From Cedecea neteri NBRC 105707 = ATCC 33855 (lineage in GTDB: Bacteria; Pseudomonadota; Gammaproteobacteria; Enterobacterales; Enterobacteriaceae), in assembly GCF_001571265.1 (NCBI RefSeq), contig NZ_BCTL01000003.1, positions 40,103-104,102 on the forward strand: a stretch of 64,000 nt of DNA. The letters run 5' to 3'. The notes beneath the pieces were generated by a model. It did no database searches. It was not told the origin of the DNA and saw only the letters and a program-made list of their open reading frames with translations. The first letter of the stretch is position 1. Every line of letters starts with the position of its first letter. Below, piece by piece: positions 49,386 through 57,650 of this stretch. A program made the translations under genes and the position numbers.

Positions 49386-50597
49386 GTGACATCTCTTGAA
49401 CTGGCGGATTCGCCGCAAAAATCCCTTTCCTGCTGGCCACTTGCGCTGAGCGCCGGGCTGCTTGGCGTCGGGCAAAATGGCCTGCTGGTTGCGATCCCGG
49501 TGCTGGTGATGCAGACACATTTGAGCCTGTCCGTCTGGGCGGCGCTGCTTACCCTGGGGTCGATGCTGTTTTTGCCGTCCTCGCCGTGGTGGGGGAAACA
49601 GATTGCGCGCCTGGGCAGTAAGCCGGTGGTGCTCTGGGCGTTGGGAGGATATGGCGCAAGCTTTATGCTGCTGGGGCTGGGAAGCCTGCTGCTGGCAACG
49701 AATGCCGTAACGGGCGTCGTCGGGCTTGGCATATTGATTGTGGCGCGGGTTATCTACGGCCTGACCGTGTCGGCGATGGTACCGGCCTGCCAGGTCTGGG
49801 CGCTTCAGCGTGCAGGGGAAGGCAAACGCATGGCCGCGCTGGCGACGATAAGCTCCGGGCTGAGCAGCGGCCGCCTGTTTGGGCCGCTTTGCGCCGCCGG
49901 CATGCTGGCGATTCATCCACTGGCCCCGCTGGGACTTCTGATGGTGGCGCCTCTGCTGGCGCTGGTAATGCTGTTGCGTTTACCGGGTACACCGCCGCAG
50001 CCCGTCGCCGAACGTAAAAGCGCTCGCCTTCGCCCGGATTGCCTGCCTTATCTGCTGTGTGCCTTGCTGCTTTCGGCCTCGGTCAGCCTGATGCAGCTGG
50101 GGCTTTCTCCGGCGCTCGCCCGCCAGTTTGCAACGGATACCGCAGCGATTAGTCACCAGGTGGCGTGGCTGCTTAGCCTGGCGGCGGTGGCCTCGCTCTC
50201 CGCGCAGTTTGGTGTTCTCCGGCCACAGCACCTGACGCCGATGGCGCTGCTGTTAAGCGCCGGACTGCTGATGATCGTCGGTCTGGCAATGATGATTTCT
50301 GGTCAGCTGTGGCTGTTTTATGTTGGCTGTGCGGTGCTGTCGTTCGGGGCCGCGCTGGCGACGCCTGCGTATCAGCTGCTGCTGAACGACAAGCTTGCCG
50401 ACGGAGCCGGGGCGGGCTGGGTTGCGACCAGCCACACGCTCGGCTACGGGCTTTGCGCCATGCTGGTGCCGCTGGTGTCAAAAACCGGGGCCGACGCGGC
50501 GCTGATTATGGTGGCCTTTTTGGCCGCCGTGTTATTTACCGTGGTGTCTGGCGTTATCTGGCGCAGCCGTCACCGTTCACGTCATTCTGCAATTTAA
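49386..50597 (+). CDS. shiF: ShiF-like MFS transporter of the aerobactin locus
   Basis: Twelve-helix major facilitator protein, 403 residues, from a GTG at 49386 (TSLELADSPQKSLSCWPLAL follows the first Met). shiF sits next to iuc in Shigella, E. coli and Klebsiella and is thought to export aerobactin; this is inferred, not shown here. The ribosome site before the GTG is weak. It is divergent from iucA and shares the Fur region. The siderophore-interacting protein follows after 15 bases. Confidence 0.88.
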   Translation: MTSLELADSPQKSLSCWPLALSAGLLGVGQNGLLVAIPVLVMQTHLSLSVWAALLTLGSMLFLPSSPWWGKQIARLGSKPVVLWALGGYGASFMLLGLGSLLLATNAVTGVVGLGILIVARVIYGLTVSAMVPACQVWALQRAGEGKRMAALATISSGLSSGRLFGPLCAAGMLAIHPLAPLGLLMVAPLLALVMLLRLPGTPPQPVAERKSARLRPDCLPYLLCALLLSASVSLMQLGLSPALARQFATDTAAISHQVAWLLSLAAVASLSAQFGVLRPQHLTPMALLLSAGLLMIVGLAMMISGQLWLFYVGCAVLSFGAALATPAYQLLLNDKLADGAGAGWVATSHTLGYGLCAMLVPLVSKTGADAALIMVAFLAAVLFTVVSGVIWRSRHRSRHSAI

Positions 50598-50612
50598 GCG
50601 TAAGGAAAAGTT

Positions 50613-51503
50613 ATGGCTGGAGTTCAGGGCTATCGTCTGTTCAACGTTCAACTGGCGCGGAAAACGGCCGTGTCGCCTTCGCTATTGAGCCTGGTGTTTA
50701 GCGGGCCGGAGGTAGCACAGATGAAATGTGACTCACCGGATCAGCGCATTAAAATGCTGTTTCCTTCCGAAGACGGGACGCCGCCGTCGCTGCCCGCCGA
50801 GGGACAGTGGTATCAAATTTCCCTGGGGATGCCGAAAGAGAAGCGCCCGATTATTCGCACCTATACGCTGCGCCATGTTGATCCTGCCCGCCAGGAAGTG
50901 ACCGTGGAGTTTGTCAGCCATGGCACCGAAGGCCCGGCTTCTGCATGGGCGATCAATTCGGTGCCCGGCGATGCGATTCAGATCGTGGCGCCTAACGCAG
51001 CTCATCCGGAAGACAGCGGTGGCTATGAGTGGACGCCGCCTGCCGGGTTGCGTAACGCGCTGATTGTTGCCGATGAAACCGCGCTGCCTGCCGCGCGCGG
51101 CATTCTGGAAATGCTCGCGCATCAGGCACATCCTCCGAAGGTGCAGGCTTTCTTTGAAGTCCCGGAAGAGGGCGACTGCGTGGACTTAAGCGCTTATGGC
51201 TTCGCTGAGATCAACTGGCTGCCGCGCAAAACCGTCTCCGCGACGCACGGTGAATGCCTGATTCAGGCAGTAAAAATGCAGGCGAGGGTGCCGGAAAGCG
51301 GCCATCATGAAGCCGTCCAGGAAGAGGCGGAAGGCGAGCTGCTATGGGATAAAGCCACCACCGGCAGTAACGAGTTTTACGGCTGGGTGGCGGCGGAGTC
51401 GACGGTGGTTAAGCTCCTGCGCCGCCATTTGATCGGCGAGCGCGGCGTTGAGCATGAGGCCATCAACTTTATGGCCTATTGGGCGAAAGGGCGCGTTCGC
51501 TAA
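50613..51503 (+). CDS. Siderophore-interacting protein (ViuB/YqjH-type flavoreductase)
   Basis: Cytosolic FAD-dependent ferric-siderophore reductase that frees iron from imported siderophore, by family. The product is 296 residues; FAD-binding motif RTYTLRHVDPARQEVTVEF (about 94-112), then AAHPEDSGGYEW, the NAD(P) domain with VADETALPAARGILE, and the end ESTVVKLLRRHLIGERG. Probably cotranscribed with shiF under Fur. Together with iuc/iutA it completes synthesis, export, uptake and iron release except for the inner-membrane importer. Confidence 0.9.
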   Translation: MAGVQGYRLFNVQLARKTAVSPSLLSLVFSGPEVAQMKCDSPDQRIKMLFPSEDGTPPSLPAEGQWYQISLGMPKEKRPIIRTYTLRHVDPARQEVTVEFVSHGTEGPASAWAINSVPGDAIQIVAPNAAHPEDSGGYEWTPPAGLRNALIVADETALPAARGILEMLAHQAHPPKVQAFFEVPEEGDCVDLSAYGFAEINWLPRKTVSATHGECLIQAVKMQARVPESGHHEAVQEEAEGELLWDKATTGSNEFYGWVAAESTVVKLLRRHLIGERGVEHEAINFMAYWAKGRVR

Positions 51504-51630
51504 TATACTCGTCATACTTCAAGCTGCAGGTGCGTTGCCTGCACCTGCTCACCTCAGTCACATAGTTAGCTATGTTCCTGAGGATTCCCAGTCTTGACGC
51601 CTTCCTGCAACTCGAATTATTTAAAGTATA
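51504..51630. repeat. Palindromic intergenic element, about 127 bp
   Basis: Begins TATACTCGTCATACTTCAAG and ends CTCGAATTATTTAAAGTATA, so the termini are inverted. Inside are two hairpins: GCAGGTGC/GCACCTGC, and CTCAGTCACATAG paired with CTATGTTCCTGAG. It resembles a family of elements common in enterobacterial intergenic regions and a second, shorter copy at 21159-21248. It abuts the stop of the siderophore-interacting protein and marks the right border of the accessory block. Confidence 0.8.
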
Positions 51631-51635
51631 AATAA

Positions 51636-51652
51636 GGCGGCCATTGGCCGCC
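51636..51652 (-). terminator. Probable terminator of comR
   Basis: GGCGGCC (51636-51642) pairs with GGCCGCC (51646-51652), loop ATT; on the minus strand it is followed by TTATTTAT. Confidence 0.7.
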
Positions 51653-51658
51653 CCAGAA

Positions 51659-52294
51659 TCAGATCTTCTTCAACTGCGGCATTAACATCACCGTGGTTTT
51701 CACAATCTGCATTAACTCTTCATAGCTGGCGTTCTCACGGGCGCTGACCGACATCCCCTGAATGATGCAGCACAGGTACTTCGCCAGGCAGCGGATATTG
51801 CGCTCTGCCGGGATCTCACCTTTTTGCTGGCGTATTTCAAGGAAACGCACCAGCGTTTGTTCCTGCACGGCATGCCGGGCTTTTATCGTCGCGGCAATGT
51901 CTTCCGACGACGCGGCCAGCACCGATGAGGTACAGATGATAAAGCAGCCCGATGGGGTACTTTTGTCGGTAAAGCACTGCGCGACCGCAGAGAGATAATT
52001 CTCCAGTGCGGCCTCCATGGTCTGCTCTTCACAGAACAGGCAGGCTTCGTGCTTAGCCGCAAAACGCGCGATGTAGCGATCCAGCACCGCGCGGAACAAC
52101 CCTTCTTTGTTGCTGAACTCCGCATAGAGCGTTGGGGCTTTTGCCCCGGTGGCTTCTACCAGATGCGCCATGGATGTTGCTTCATAGCCATGCTGCCAGA
52201 AGAGTGTCATGGCCTTGTCGAGTGCTGCTTCCCTGTCAAACACCTTTGGACGGCCACGGCTTTTTTTGCTGCAACTTAATGTCTCGGTTGCCAT
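51659..52294 (-). CDS. comR: ComR (BhsR/YcfQ), TetR-family repressor of bhsA
   Basis: TetR-type repressor; E. coli ComR represses bhsA (comC) and is released by copper. The product is 211 residues (E. coli 210). N-terminal helix-turn-helix: RGRPKVFDREAALDKAMTLF then EATGAKAPTLYAEFSNKEGL (about 14-65) is nearly the same as in E. coli, while the ligand domain (from residue 80) is more diverged. Divergent from bhsA, 247 bases apart, with candidate operators between. Confidence 0.93.
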   Translation of the reverse strand: MATETLSCSKKSRGRPKVFDREAALDKAMTLFWQHGYEATSMAHLVEATGAKAPTLYAEFSNKEGLFRAVLDRYIARFAAKHEACLFCEEQTMEAALENYLSAVAQCFTDKSTPSGCFIICTSSVLAASSEDIAATIKARHAVQEQTLVRFLEIRQQKGEIPAERNIRCLAKYLCCIIQGMSVSARENASYEELMQIVKTTVMLMPQLKKI

Positions 52295-52424
52295 ACCTGC
52301 CGTTTAACCTCTGTCTAATTAGTGAACACTTATTATAAAAATAATCGGCGGCGGTAGCCAGCGCCACGTTATGAAAAATAATTATTTCTTATCACGATGA
52401 AAAATAGCGCTTTTTTTAATTAAT

Positions 52425-52493
52425 TAACGATCGTTATTAAAATGTGTTGACGCGTGATGTAGATCACGTTTATGATTTATTTATCGATCGTTA
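52425..52493 (+). promoter_or_regulatory. bhsA promoter with palindromic spacer and flanking repeats
   Basis: TTGACG (52447-52452), 18-base spacer, TATGAT (52471-52476). The spacer is filled by the 16-bp palindrome CGTGATGTAGATCACG (52453-52468). TAACGATCGTTA (52425-52436, a perfect 12-bp palindrome) lies upstream, and the same CGATCGTTA recurs at 52485-52493, downstream of the -10. These are the best candidates for ComR or CRP binding; which protein binds which is not known from the sequence. Confidence 0.65.
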
Positions 52494-52541
52494 ACTAATT
52501 AAGTTTAACGACCTAACAATCACCTGCTTAGGACATAAATC

Positions 52542-52799
52542 ATGAAAACCTTAACTACGCTGTTCGCTGCCGCCGTTATTAGCTCACTCTCATTCGCAAG
52601 CTTTGCGGCGGTTGAAGTTTCCGCTACGCCTGCCGGCCAGCAAAAAGTCGGCAACATCAGCGCCGATGCGGGCAGCAACCTCTCTTCCCTGGAAGAACAG
52701 TTGGCCGCGAAGGCCGATGCAATGGGCGCTAAATCGTTCCGTATTACCTCCGTTAACGGTCCGAACACCCTGCACGGTACTGCCGTCATCTATAAATAA
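52542..52799 (+). CDS. bhsA: BhsA, multiple stress resistance outer-membrane protein
   Basis: Small DUF1471/YhcN-family protein of the outer envelope, linked in E. coli to stress resistance, biofilm and copper permeability. The product is 85 residues, as in E. coli, with a Sec signal peptide (cut after SFASFA) and the family fold GQQKVGNISADAGSNLSSLE, end NTLHGTAVIYK. AGGA is about ten bases upstream of the ATG. Divergent from comR. Confidence 0.96.
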   Translation: MKTLTTLFAAAVISSLSFASFAAVEVSATPAGQQKVGNISADAGSNLSSLEEQLAAKADAMGAKSFRITSVNGPNTLHGTAVIYK

Positions 52800-52854
52800 G
52801 CCAGACGTTAACCCTCAATACGTTTGACCTTATTCGTTATATGCCACTGCAAGC

Positions 52855-52887
52855 AAAAGGCCCCGTCGCGAGACAGGGCCTTTTTTT
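52855..52887. terminator. Bidirectional terminator, bhsA / ldtC
   Basis: AAAAGGCCC (52855-52863) pairs with GGGCCTTTT (52876-52884), T-run after. Between convergent genes. Confidence 0.9.
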
Positions 52888-52904
52888 ACGCATCAATCCT
52901 GAAT

Positions 52905-53879
52905 CTAGATTTCGTTTGCTGGCTGCTCAGCCGTATGAGCATTGACGTTGACCGGCATCCCGGAGCGATGCTCCATGGCCTGTTCCATCACCTGCGCATC
53001 GGTCTGCGGCGCGTTGCGGAACTTGGTCATCTGCTCATTCAGCACAATCGGCAGGACTTTAGGATCGTCATCAATCGCTTTGGACAGCGGCTGGTGGACT
53101 TCAACCAGGCGTGAGCCGTCTGGCTCAACGGAGGCTTTGATTGGCGTGTTGATAATCCGCACCGAAGTGCCAACCGGCACCGTATTAAACAGCGCTTTGA
53201 TATCGCCGTCGCGCAGGCGGATACAGCCGGAGCTGACGCGCATGCCGATGCCGAAGTCGGCGTTGGTGCCGTGCAGCAAGTAAACGCCGCCGAACGCCGC
53301 CAGACGAATTGCATGGTGGCCCATCGGATTATCCGGCCCGGCAGGGACGACTGCCGGAAGTTTTACGCCCTGCGCCAGGTAGCGCGCACGAATATTGGCC
53401 GTCGGCGTCCAGGTTGGGTTCGCTCGCTTGTCGGAAATTTTTGTCACCATTGTTGGCGTTAGCGTGTCGCCGCCCAGCTGGCCAATGCCAATCGGATAAA
53501 CGGTGACGCTATTTTTCCCAGCCGGGAAGTAATACAGGCGCAGCTCGGCGAGGTTAATCACGATGCCCTCGCGTGGGACGTCCGGCAGCAGCATCTGGCG
53601 TGGAATCGTCAGTACGCTCCCGGCGCGCGGCACGTAAGGATCGACGCCGGGGTTAGCCTGTAATAAAGCCAGGAAGCCGACGTTATATTTTTTCGCAATG
53701 GCCTCCAGCGATCCGCCGTCGTTGGCAACCTGGTGGAACAGGTTTTTGCCAATCAGGCGGCTGTTGGCGGCGGGAAGCGGATAATCGTTAGCGCTGGCGG
53801 GCAGCGCCATAACGACAGCGCCCAGTAAGGCTGCGGCGGTAAACCAGCGGCGGAAAGACAAAGTACGCGATGCAAACAT
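52905..53879 (-). CDS. ldtC: LdtC (YcfS), L,D-transpeptidase
   Basis: Attaches Braun lipoprotein (Lpp) to peptidoglycan, or crosslinks it. The product is 324 residues (E. coli 320) with a signal peptide (MFASRTLSFRRWFTAAALLG...), a LysM domain (about 45-95) and the YkuD domain with catalytic Cys in HGTNADFGIGMRVSSGCIRL (about 208-227). Convergent with bhsA and upstream of mfd on the minus strand. Confidence 0.96.
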   Translation of the reverse strand: MFASRTLSFRRWFTAAALLGAVVMALPASANDYPLPAANSRLIGKNLFHQVANDGGSLEAIAKKYNVGFLALLQANPGVDPYVPRAGSVLTIPRQMLLPDVPREGIVINLAELRLYYFPAGKNSVTVYPIGIGQLGGDTLTPTMVTKISDKRANPTWTPTANIRARYLAQGVKLPAVVPAGPDNPMGHHAIRLAAFGGVYLLHGTNADFGIGMRVSSGCIRLRDGDIKALFNTVPVGTSVRIINTPIKASVEPDGSRLVEVHQPLSKAIDDDPKVLPIVLNEQMTKFRNAPQTDAQVMEQAMEHRSGMPVNVNAHTAEQPANEI

Positions 53880-53998
53880 AGCTTAAACCCTGCGATTTTA
53901 ATGGCTAATTTTTGAGGCAGACAAACGCCAATTATCGCTGAGCAGCGTGTCGGGAAGTCCTGGGGATTGCAAAGAATGTGTAAATGTCACAGAACGTT

Positions 53999-54022
53999 GC
54001 GCCTTACCGGGTGGTAAGGCGC
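53999..54022 (-). terminator. Hairpin after mfd
   Basis: GCGCCTTACC (53999-54008) pairs with GGTAAGGCGC (54013-54022), loop GGGT. T-run weak on the minus strand. Eight bases past the mfd stop. Confidence 0.65.
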
Positions 54023-54029
54023 AGAGGTA

Positions 54030-57000
54030 TCAGGCCGCGGCGTTTTCTGCCAGGCTGTTCATAAAGTTACGCACCCAGTCCATGCGCGTTTTCCTGTCCT
54101 CAAGCTCCTGGAAGAACTTCAGGCGGGTCGGGCCGTCAAGCCGGTAATGCTGCGGCTGTTTCTGCAGCAGGCCAATCAGCCACACCGGATCGACGTGGTT
54201 TTTCTCCGCAAATTCGATGGTGCCGCCTTTTTCATTGCCCTCAATCTTACGTACGCCAAGCTTCTGTGCCTGCTGGCGCAGCGCGGCGATATCCAGCAGA
54301 TTACGAGCTGCATCCGGCAGAAGGCCAAATCTATCGATAAGCTCAACTTTCAGCTCGTCCAGCTCGTGCTCACCTTTGGCGCTGGCGATGCGCTTGTAGA
54401 ACGACAGGCGAGTATTCACGTCAGGAATGAAATCATCCGGCAGCAGGGCGGGCATACGCAGCTCGACTTCCGTCTGGCTGTTGGTGAGATCTTCCAGCGA
54501 CGGCTCGCGGCCCTCTTTCAGCGCGTCAACGGCGTTTTCCAGCAGCTCCATGTACAGCGAGAAGCCGATAGTTTCCATTTGCCCGCTCTGATCTTCGCCC
54601 AGCAGTTCACCCGCACCACGAATTTCAAGGTCGTGGGTAGCCAGCGCGAACCCGGCACCTAAATCTTCCAGCGAGGCAATGGCCTCCAGGCGTTTTTGCG
54701 CGTCGGTGGTCATGGATTTTGGATGCGGCGTCAGCAGCCAGGCATAGGCCTGGTGGTGCGAGCGCCCGACGCGGCCACGGAGCTGGTGTAGCTGCGCGAG
54801 GCCAAAGTGGTCGGCCCGCTCGATGATAATGGTGTTAGCGGTCGGAATGTCGATCCCGGTTTCGATGATGGTGGTACACACCAGCACGTTAAAACGCTGG
54901 TGGTGGAAGTCGTTCATCACCCGTTCCAGCTCGCGCTCGCGCATCTGACCGTGGCCGATGGCAACCCGCGCTTCCGGCACCAGTTCGGCCAGCTTGTCGG
55001 CGGCTTTCTGAATGTTTTCGACGTCGTTGAAGAGGTAGTAAACCTGGCCGCCGCGCAGCACTTCACGCAGGATGGCCTCGCGTACCACCAGGCTGTCGTA
55101 CTCGCGCACGAAGGTTTTTACCGCCAGGCGACGGGCCGGAGGCGTGGCGATAATCGACAGGTCCCGCATGCCGCTCATCGCCATATTCAGGGTGCGCGGA
55201 ATTGGCGTCGCGGTCAGCGTCAGGATATCCACATCGGCACGCATGGCTTTAATGCGCTCTTTGTGGCGCACGCCGAAGCGGTGCTCTTCATCGACGATAA
55301 GCAGCCCCAGATCACGCCATTTCACGTCGGCCTGCAGCAGCTTGTGGGTGCCGATCAGAATGTCGATTTTCCCTTCGCTGGCTTGTTCCAGAATTTGCGT
55401 TTGTTCTTTAGCGCTGCGGAAGCGGGAGAGCATCTCAATGCGCACCGGCCAGTTGGCGAAGCGGTCGCGGAAATTGTCGTAGTGCTGCTGAGCCAGCAGC
55501 GTTGTCGGCACCAGGACCGCCACCTGCTTGTTGTTCTCCACCGCCAGGAACGCAGCGCGCATCGCCACTTCGGTTTTGCCGAAGCCGACGTCACCACATA
55601 CCAGCCTGTCCATCGCCAGCGGGCGACACATATCGCTCAGCACGGCGTTGATGGCCTGGGCCTGATCCGGCGTAGTTTCAAACGGGAAGCTGTCGCAGAA
55701 CAGCTGGTACTGCTCGCGGTCGTGCTTAAAGGCAAAGCCTTCTTTGGCGGCACGCATCGCATAGATATCCAGCAGTTCGGCGGCGACGTCGCGGACTTTC
55801 TCCGCCGCCTTCTGCCGGGCGCGGGACCAGGCATCGCTGCCGAGTTTATGCAGCGGCGCGTTGTCGTCGGCGCCACCGGCGTAACGGCTAATCAGGTGCA
55901 GAGACGAAACCGGGACGTAGAGTTTGGCGTCGCCCGCGTAGGTCAGCATCAGGTATTCGGCGGTAATGCCCCCGGCTTCCAGCGTGGTGAGCCCGGCGTA
56001 GCGGCCCACTCCGTGTTCCAGGTGAACCACCGGCTGGCCAGCATGCAGTTCGGCCAGGTTGCGGATCAGCGTGTCCGGGTTAATCGTGCGGCGGCTGTCC
56101 TGACGGCGACGGCTGACGCGTTCGCCCAGCAGGTCGCTTTCGCAGATCAGCGCCCGGTTGCGCAGGGTATCGATAAAGCCGTGCTCGCTGGCGCCGATCG
56201 TCAGATAGCGGCCGGTGCCTTCGGCTTCTTCCAGGCGGTAAATGCGTTTTGGCGCGACTTTAATGCGCCCGAGCAGTTCGCCCAAAGCCTCGCGGCGGCC
56301 TTCGCTTTCGACCGAGAAAATCACCGGCCCGGTAAAGGACTCGAGGAACTTACGCAGGCTGTCCAGCGGGGCTTTTTGCTGTGCCTGAACGGCCAGATCC
56401 GGCAGCGCCTGGTAACCCAGGTTCACGTTGGCGGCCTTTTTCGCCAGCGAGTCCGTTTTAAGCTGCACGCGCGGCCAGGCTTTCAGCTCGCTAAACAGCG
56501 AATCGGTTTTCAGCCACAGATCTTCCGGCGGCAGAAGAGGGCGCATCGGGTCCACGCCGCGATTCTCAAAGCGGGCGTTCGCGTCCAGCCAGAAGCGTTC
56601 GGCGCTGGCTTCCAGATCGCCGGTATTCACCAGTAGCGTGTTGGCCGGGAAATAGCTAAACAGCGTTGGCAGCGGTTCGCTGAAGAACAGCGGCTGCCAG
56701 TATTCGATCCCGGCAGGCAGCGTGCCTTTACTGACCTGCTGATAGATATGCTCGGCGTCACGCTTAACGTCGAATTTGTCGCGCCACTGGCTGCGGAACA
56801 GTTCAATGGCATTTTTGTCGGTTGGGAATTCATGTGCCGGCAGCAGGTTGATGGCGTCAACTTCTTCCAGCGTGCGCTGGGAATCGACGTCGAAGACGCG
56901 CAGGCTGTCGATTTCATCGTCAAAGAAGTCAATGCGGTACGGCTGGTCGCTGCCCATTGGGTAGAGGTCTAGCAGGGCGCCACGGGTGGCGAACTCGCCG

Positions 57001-57476
57001 TGCTCCATTACCTGATCGACGCTGCGATACCCGGCCTGTTCGAGCTGCGCGCGCAGGTTATCCCGCGAAAGGCGCTGGCCTTTTTTCATCACCAGCGCGT
57101 GGCCGTGCAGGAAGCTGTGCGGGCAAACGCGCTGCATCAGCGTATTCACCGGCATGATCAGCACGCCGCGCTGCATGGTCGGCAGTTGATAAAGCGTGGA
57201 CAGGCGCGACGAGATGATTTCCTGATGCGGCGAGAAACTGTCGTAAGGCAGCGTTTCCCAGTCGGCGAGATTGACCACCAGGTTGTCGGTGAACTGGGTG
57301 ATTTCATCGTGCAGGCGCAGCGCGTTCTGCATGTCCGGAGCAATCAGTATCACCGGGCCGCTATGGCGTTCAACGATTTCGGCGACTTCGGTAGCGCAGG
57401 CCGAACCGGTCAGCTCGCCCAGCAGGCGTTGTTCTGCGGCTTTTACGGGTAAGGAATAGCGATAGTGTTCAGGCAT
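54030..57476 (-). CDS. mfd: Mfd, transcription-repair coupling factor
   Basis: Large ATPase that removes stalled RNA polymerase and recruits UvrA. The product is 1148 residues, as in E. coli. UvrB-like N-terminal part, then RNAP-interaction domain (near 470-550; LEHGVGRYAGLTTLEAGG), Walker A GDVGFGKTEVAMRAA, DEEHRFGV box, and translocation motif with the helicase TALTGRVGRS-type QLRGRVGRSHHQAYA. The long open frames on the opposite strand are codon-bias shadows. ycfT follows upstream on the same strand after 174 bases. Confidence 0.98.
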   Translation of the reverse strand: MPEHYRYSLPVKAAEQRLLGELTGSACATEVAEIVERHSGPVILIAPDMQNALRLHDEITQFTDNLVVNLADWETLPYDSFSPHQEIISSRLSTLYQLPTMQRGVLIMPVNTLMQRVCPHSFLHGHALVMKKGQRLSRDNLRAQLEQAGYRSVDQVMEHGEFATRGALLDLYPMGSDQPYRIDFFDDEIDSLRVFDVDSQRTLEEVDAINLLPAHEFPTDKNAIELFRSQWRDKFDVKRDAEHIYQQVSKGTLPAGIEYWQPLFFSEPLPTLFSYFPANTLLVNTGDLEASAERFWLDANARFENRGVDPMRPLLPPEDLWLKTDSLFSELKAWPRVQLKTDSLAKKAANVNLGYQALPDLAVQAQQKAPLDSLRKFLESFTGPVIFSVESEGRREALGELLGRIKVAPKRIYRLEEAEGTGRYLTIGASEHGFIDTLRNRALICESDLLGERVSRRRQDSRRTINPDTLIRNLAELHAGQPVVHLEHGVGRYAGLTTLEAGGITAEYLMLTYAGDAKLYVPVSSLHLISRYAGGADDNAPLHKLGSDAWSRARQKAAEKVRDVAAELLDIYAMRAAKEGFAFKHDREQYQLFCDSFPFETTPDQAQAINAVLSDMCRPLAMDRLVCGDVGFGKTEVAMRAAFLAVENNKQVAVLVPTTLLAQQHYDNFRDRFANWPVRIEMLSRFRSAKEQTQILEQASEGKIDILIGTHKLLQADVKWRDLGLLIVDEEHRFGVRHKERIKAMRADVDILTLTATPIPRTLNMAMSGMRDLSIIATPPARRLAVKTFVREYDSLVVREAILREVLRGGQVYYLFNDVENIQKAADKLAELVPEARVAIGHGQMRERELERVMNDFHHQRFNVLVCTTIIETGIDIPTANTIIIERADHFGLAQLHQLRGRVGRSHHQAYAWLLTPHPKSMTTDAQKRLEAIASLEDLGAGFALATHDLEIRGAGELLGEDQSGQMETIGFSLYMELLENAVDALKEGREPSLEDLTNSQTEVELRMPALLPDDFIPDVNTRLSFYKRIASAKGEHELDELKVELIDRFGLLPDAARNLLDIAALRQQAQKLGVRKIEGNEKGGTIEFAEKNHVDPVWLIGLLQKQPQHYRLDGPTRLKFFQELEDRKTRMDWVRNFMNSLAENAAA

Positions 57477-57622
57477 AGAAAGCGTCAGGATCTCGTAGGT
57501 TGTGCCGTCGGCCTGAGGGCAAACGGTGCGCGAGCCATTGATAAGCAGTTGGATATTATTATCCCCGATCGCTTTGTATAAGCAACCGAATCACCGAAAT
57601 AGGGGCGCTGATCCAGAAAAGC

Positions 57623-57640
57623 AACCCGCTCAGGCGGGTT
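57623..57640 (-). terminator. Terminator of ycfT
   Basis: AACCCGC (57623-57629) pairs with GCGGGTT (57634-57640), loop TCAG; on the minus strand followed by GCTTTTCT. It lies 10 bases past the ycfT stop. Confidence 0.8.
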
Positions 57641-57650
57641 ACTCGGGTGT

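Noticed and set aside
40015..51503. Prophage or integrative element carrying the aerobactin genes
   Set aside because: No integrase, transposase, tRNA target, direct-repeat att sites or phage genes could be seen; all frames are explained by iron-uptake genes and one oxidoreductase.
52453..52468. Firm assignment of the bhsA spacer palindrome as a CRP site
   Set aside because: The halves match only 4/5 each, and a site centred between -35 and -10 would repress, not activate. Left as an unassigned operator.
54807..56636. A 609-codon open frame on the plus strand opposite mfd
   Set aside because: It lies wholly antisense to a clear 1148-residue Mfd and has low-complexity, His/Gln/Arg-rich composition typical of the complement of a high-GC gene. 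No start signal or family motif.
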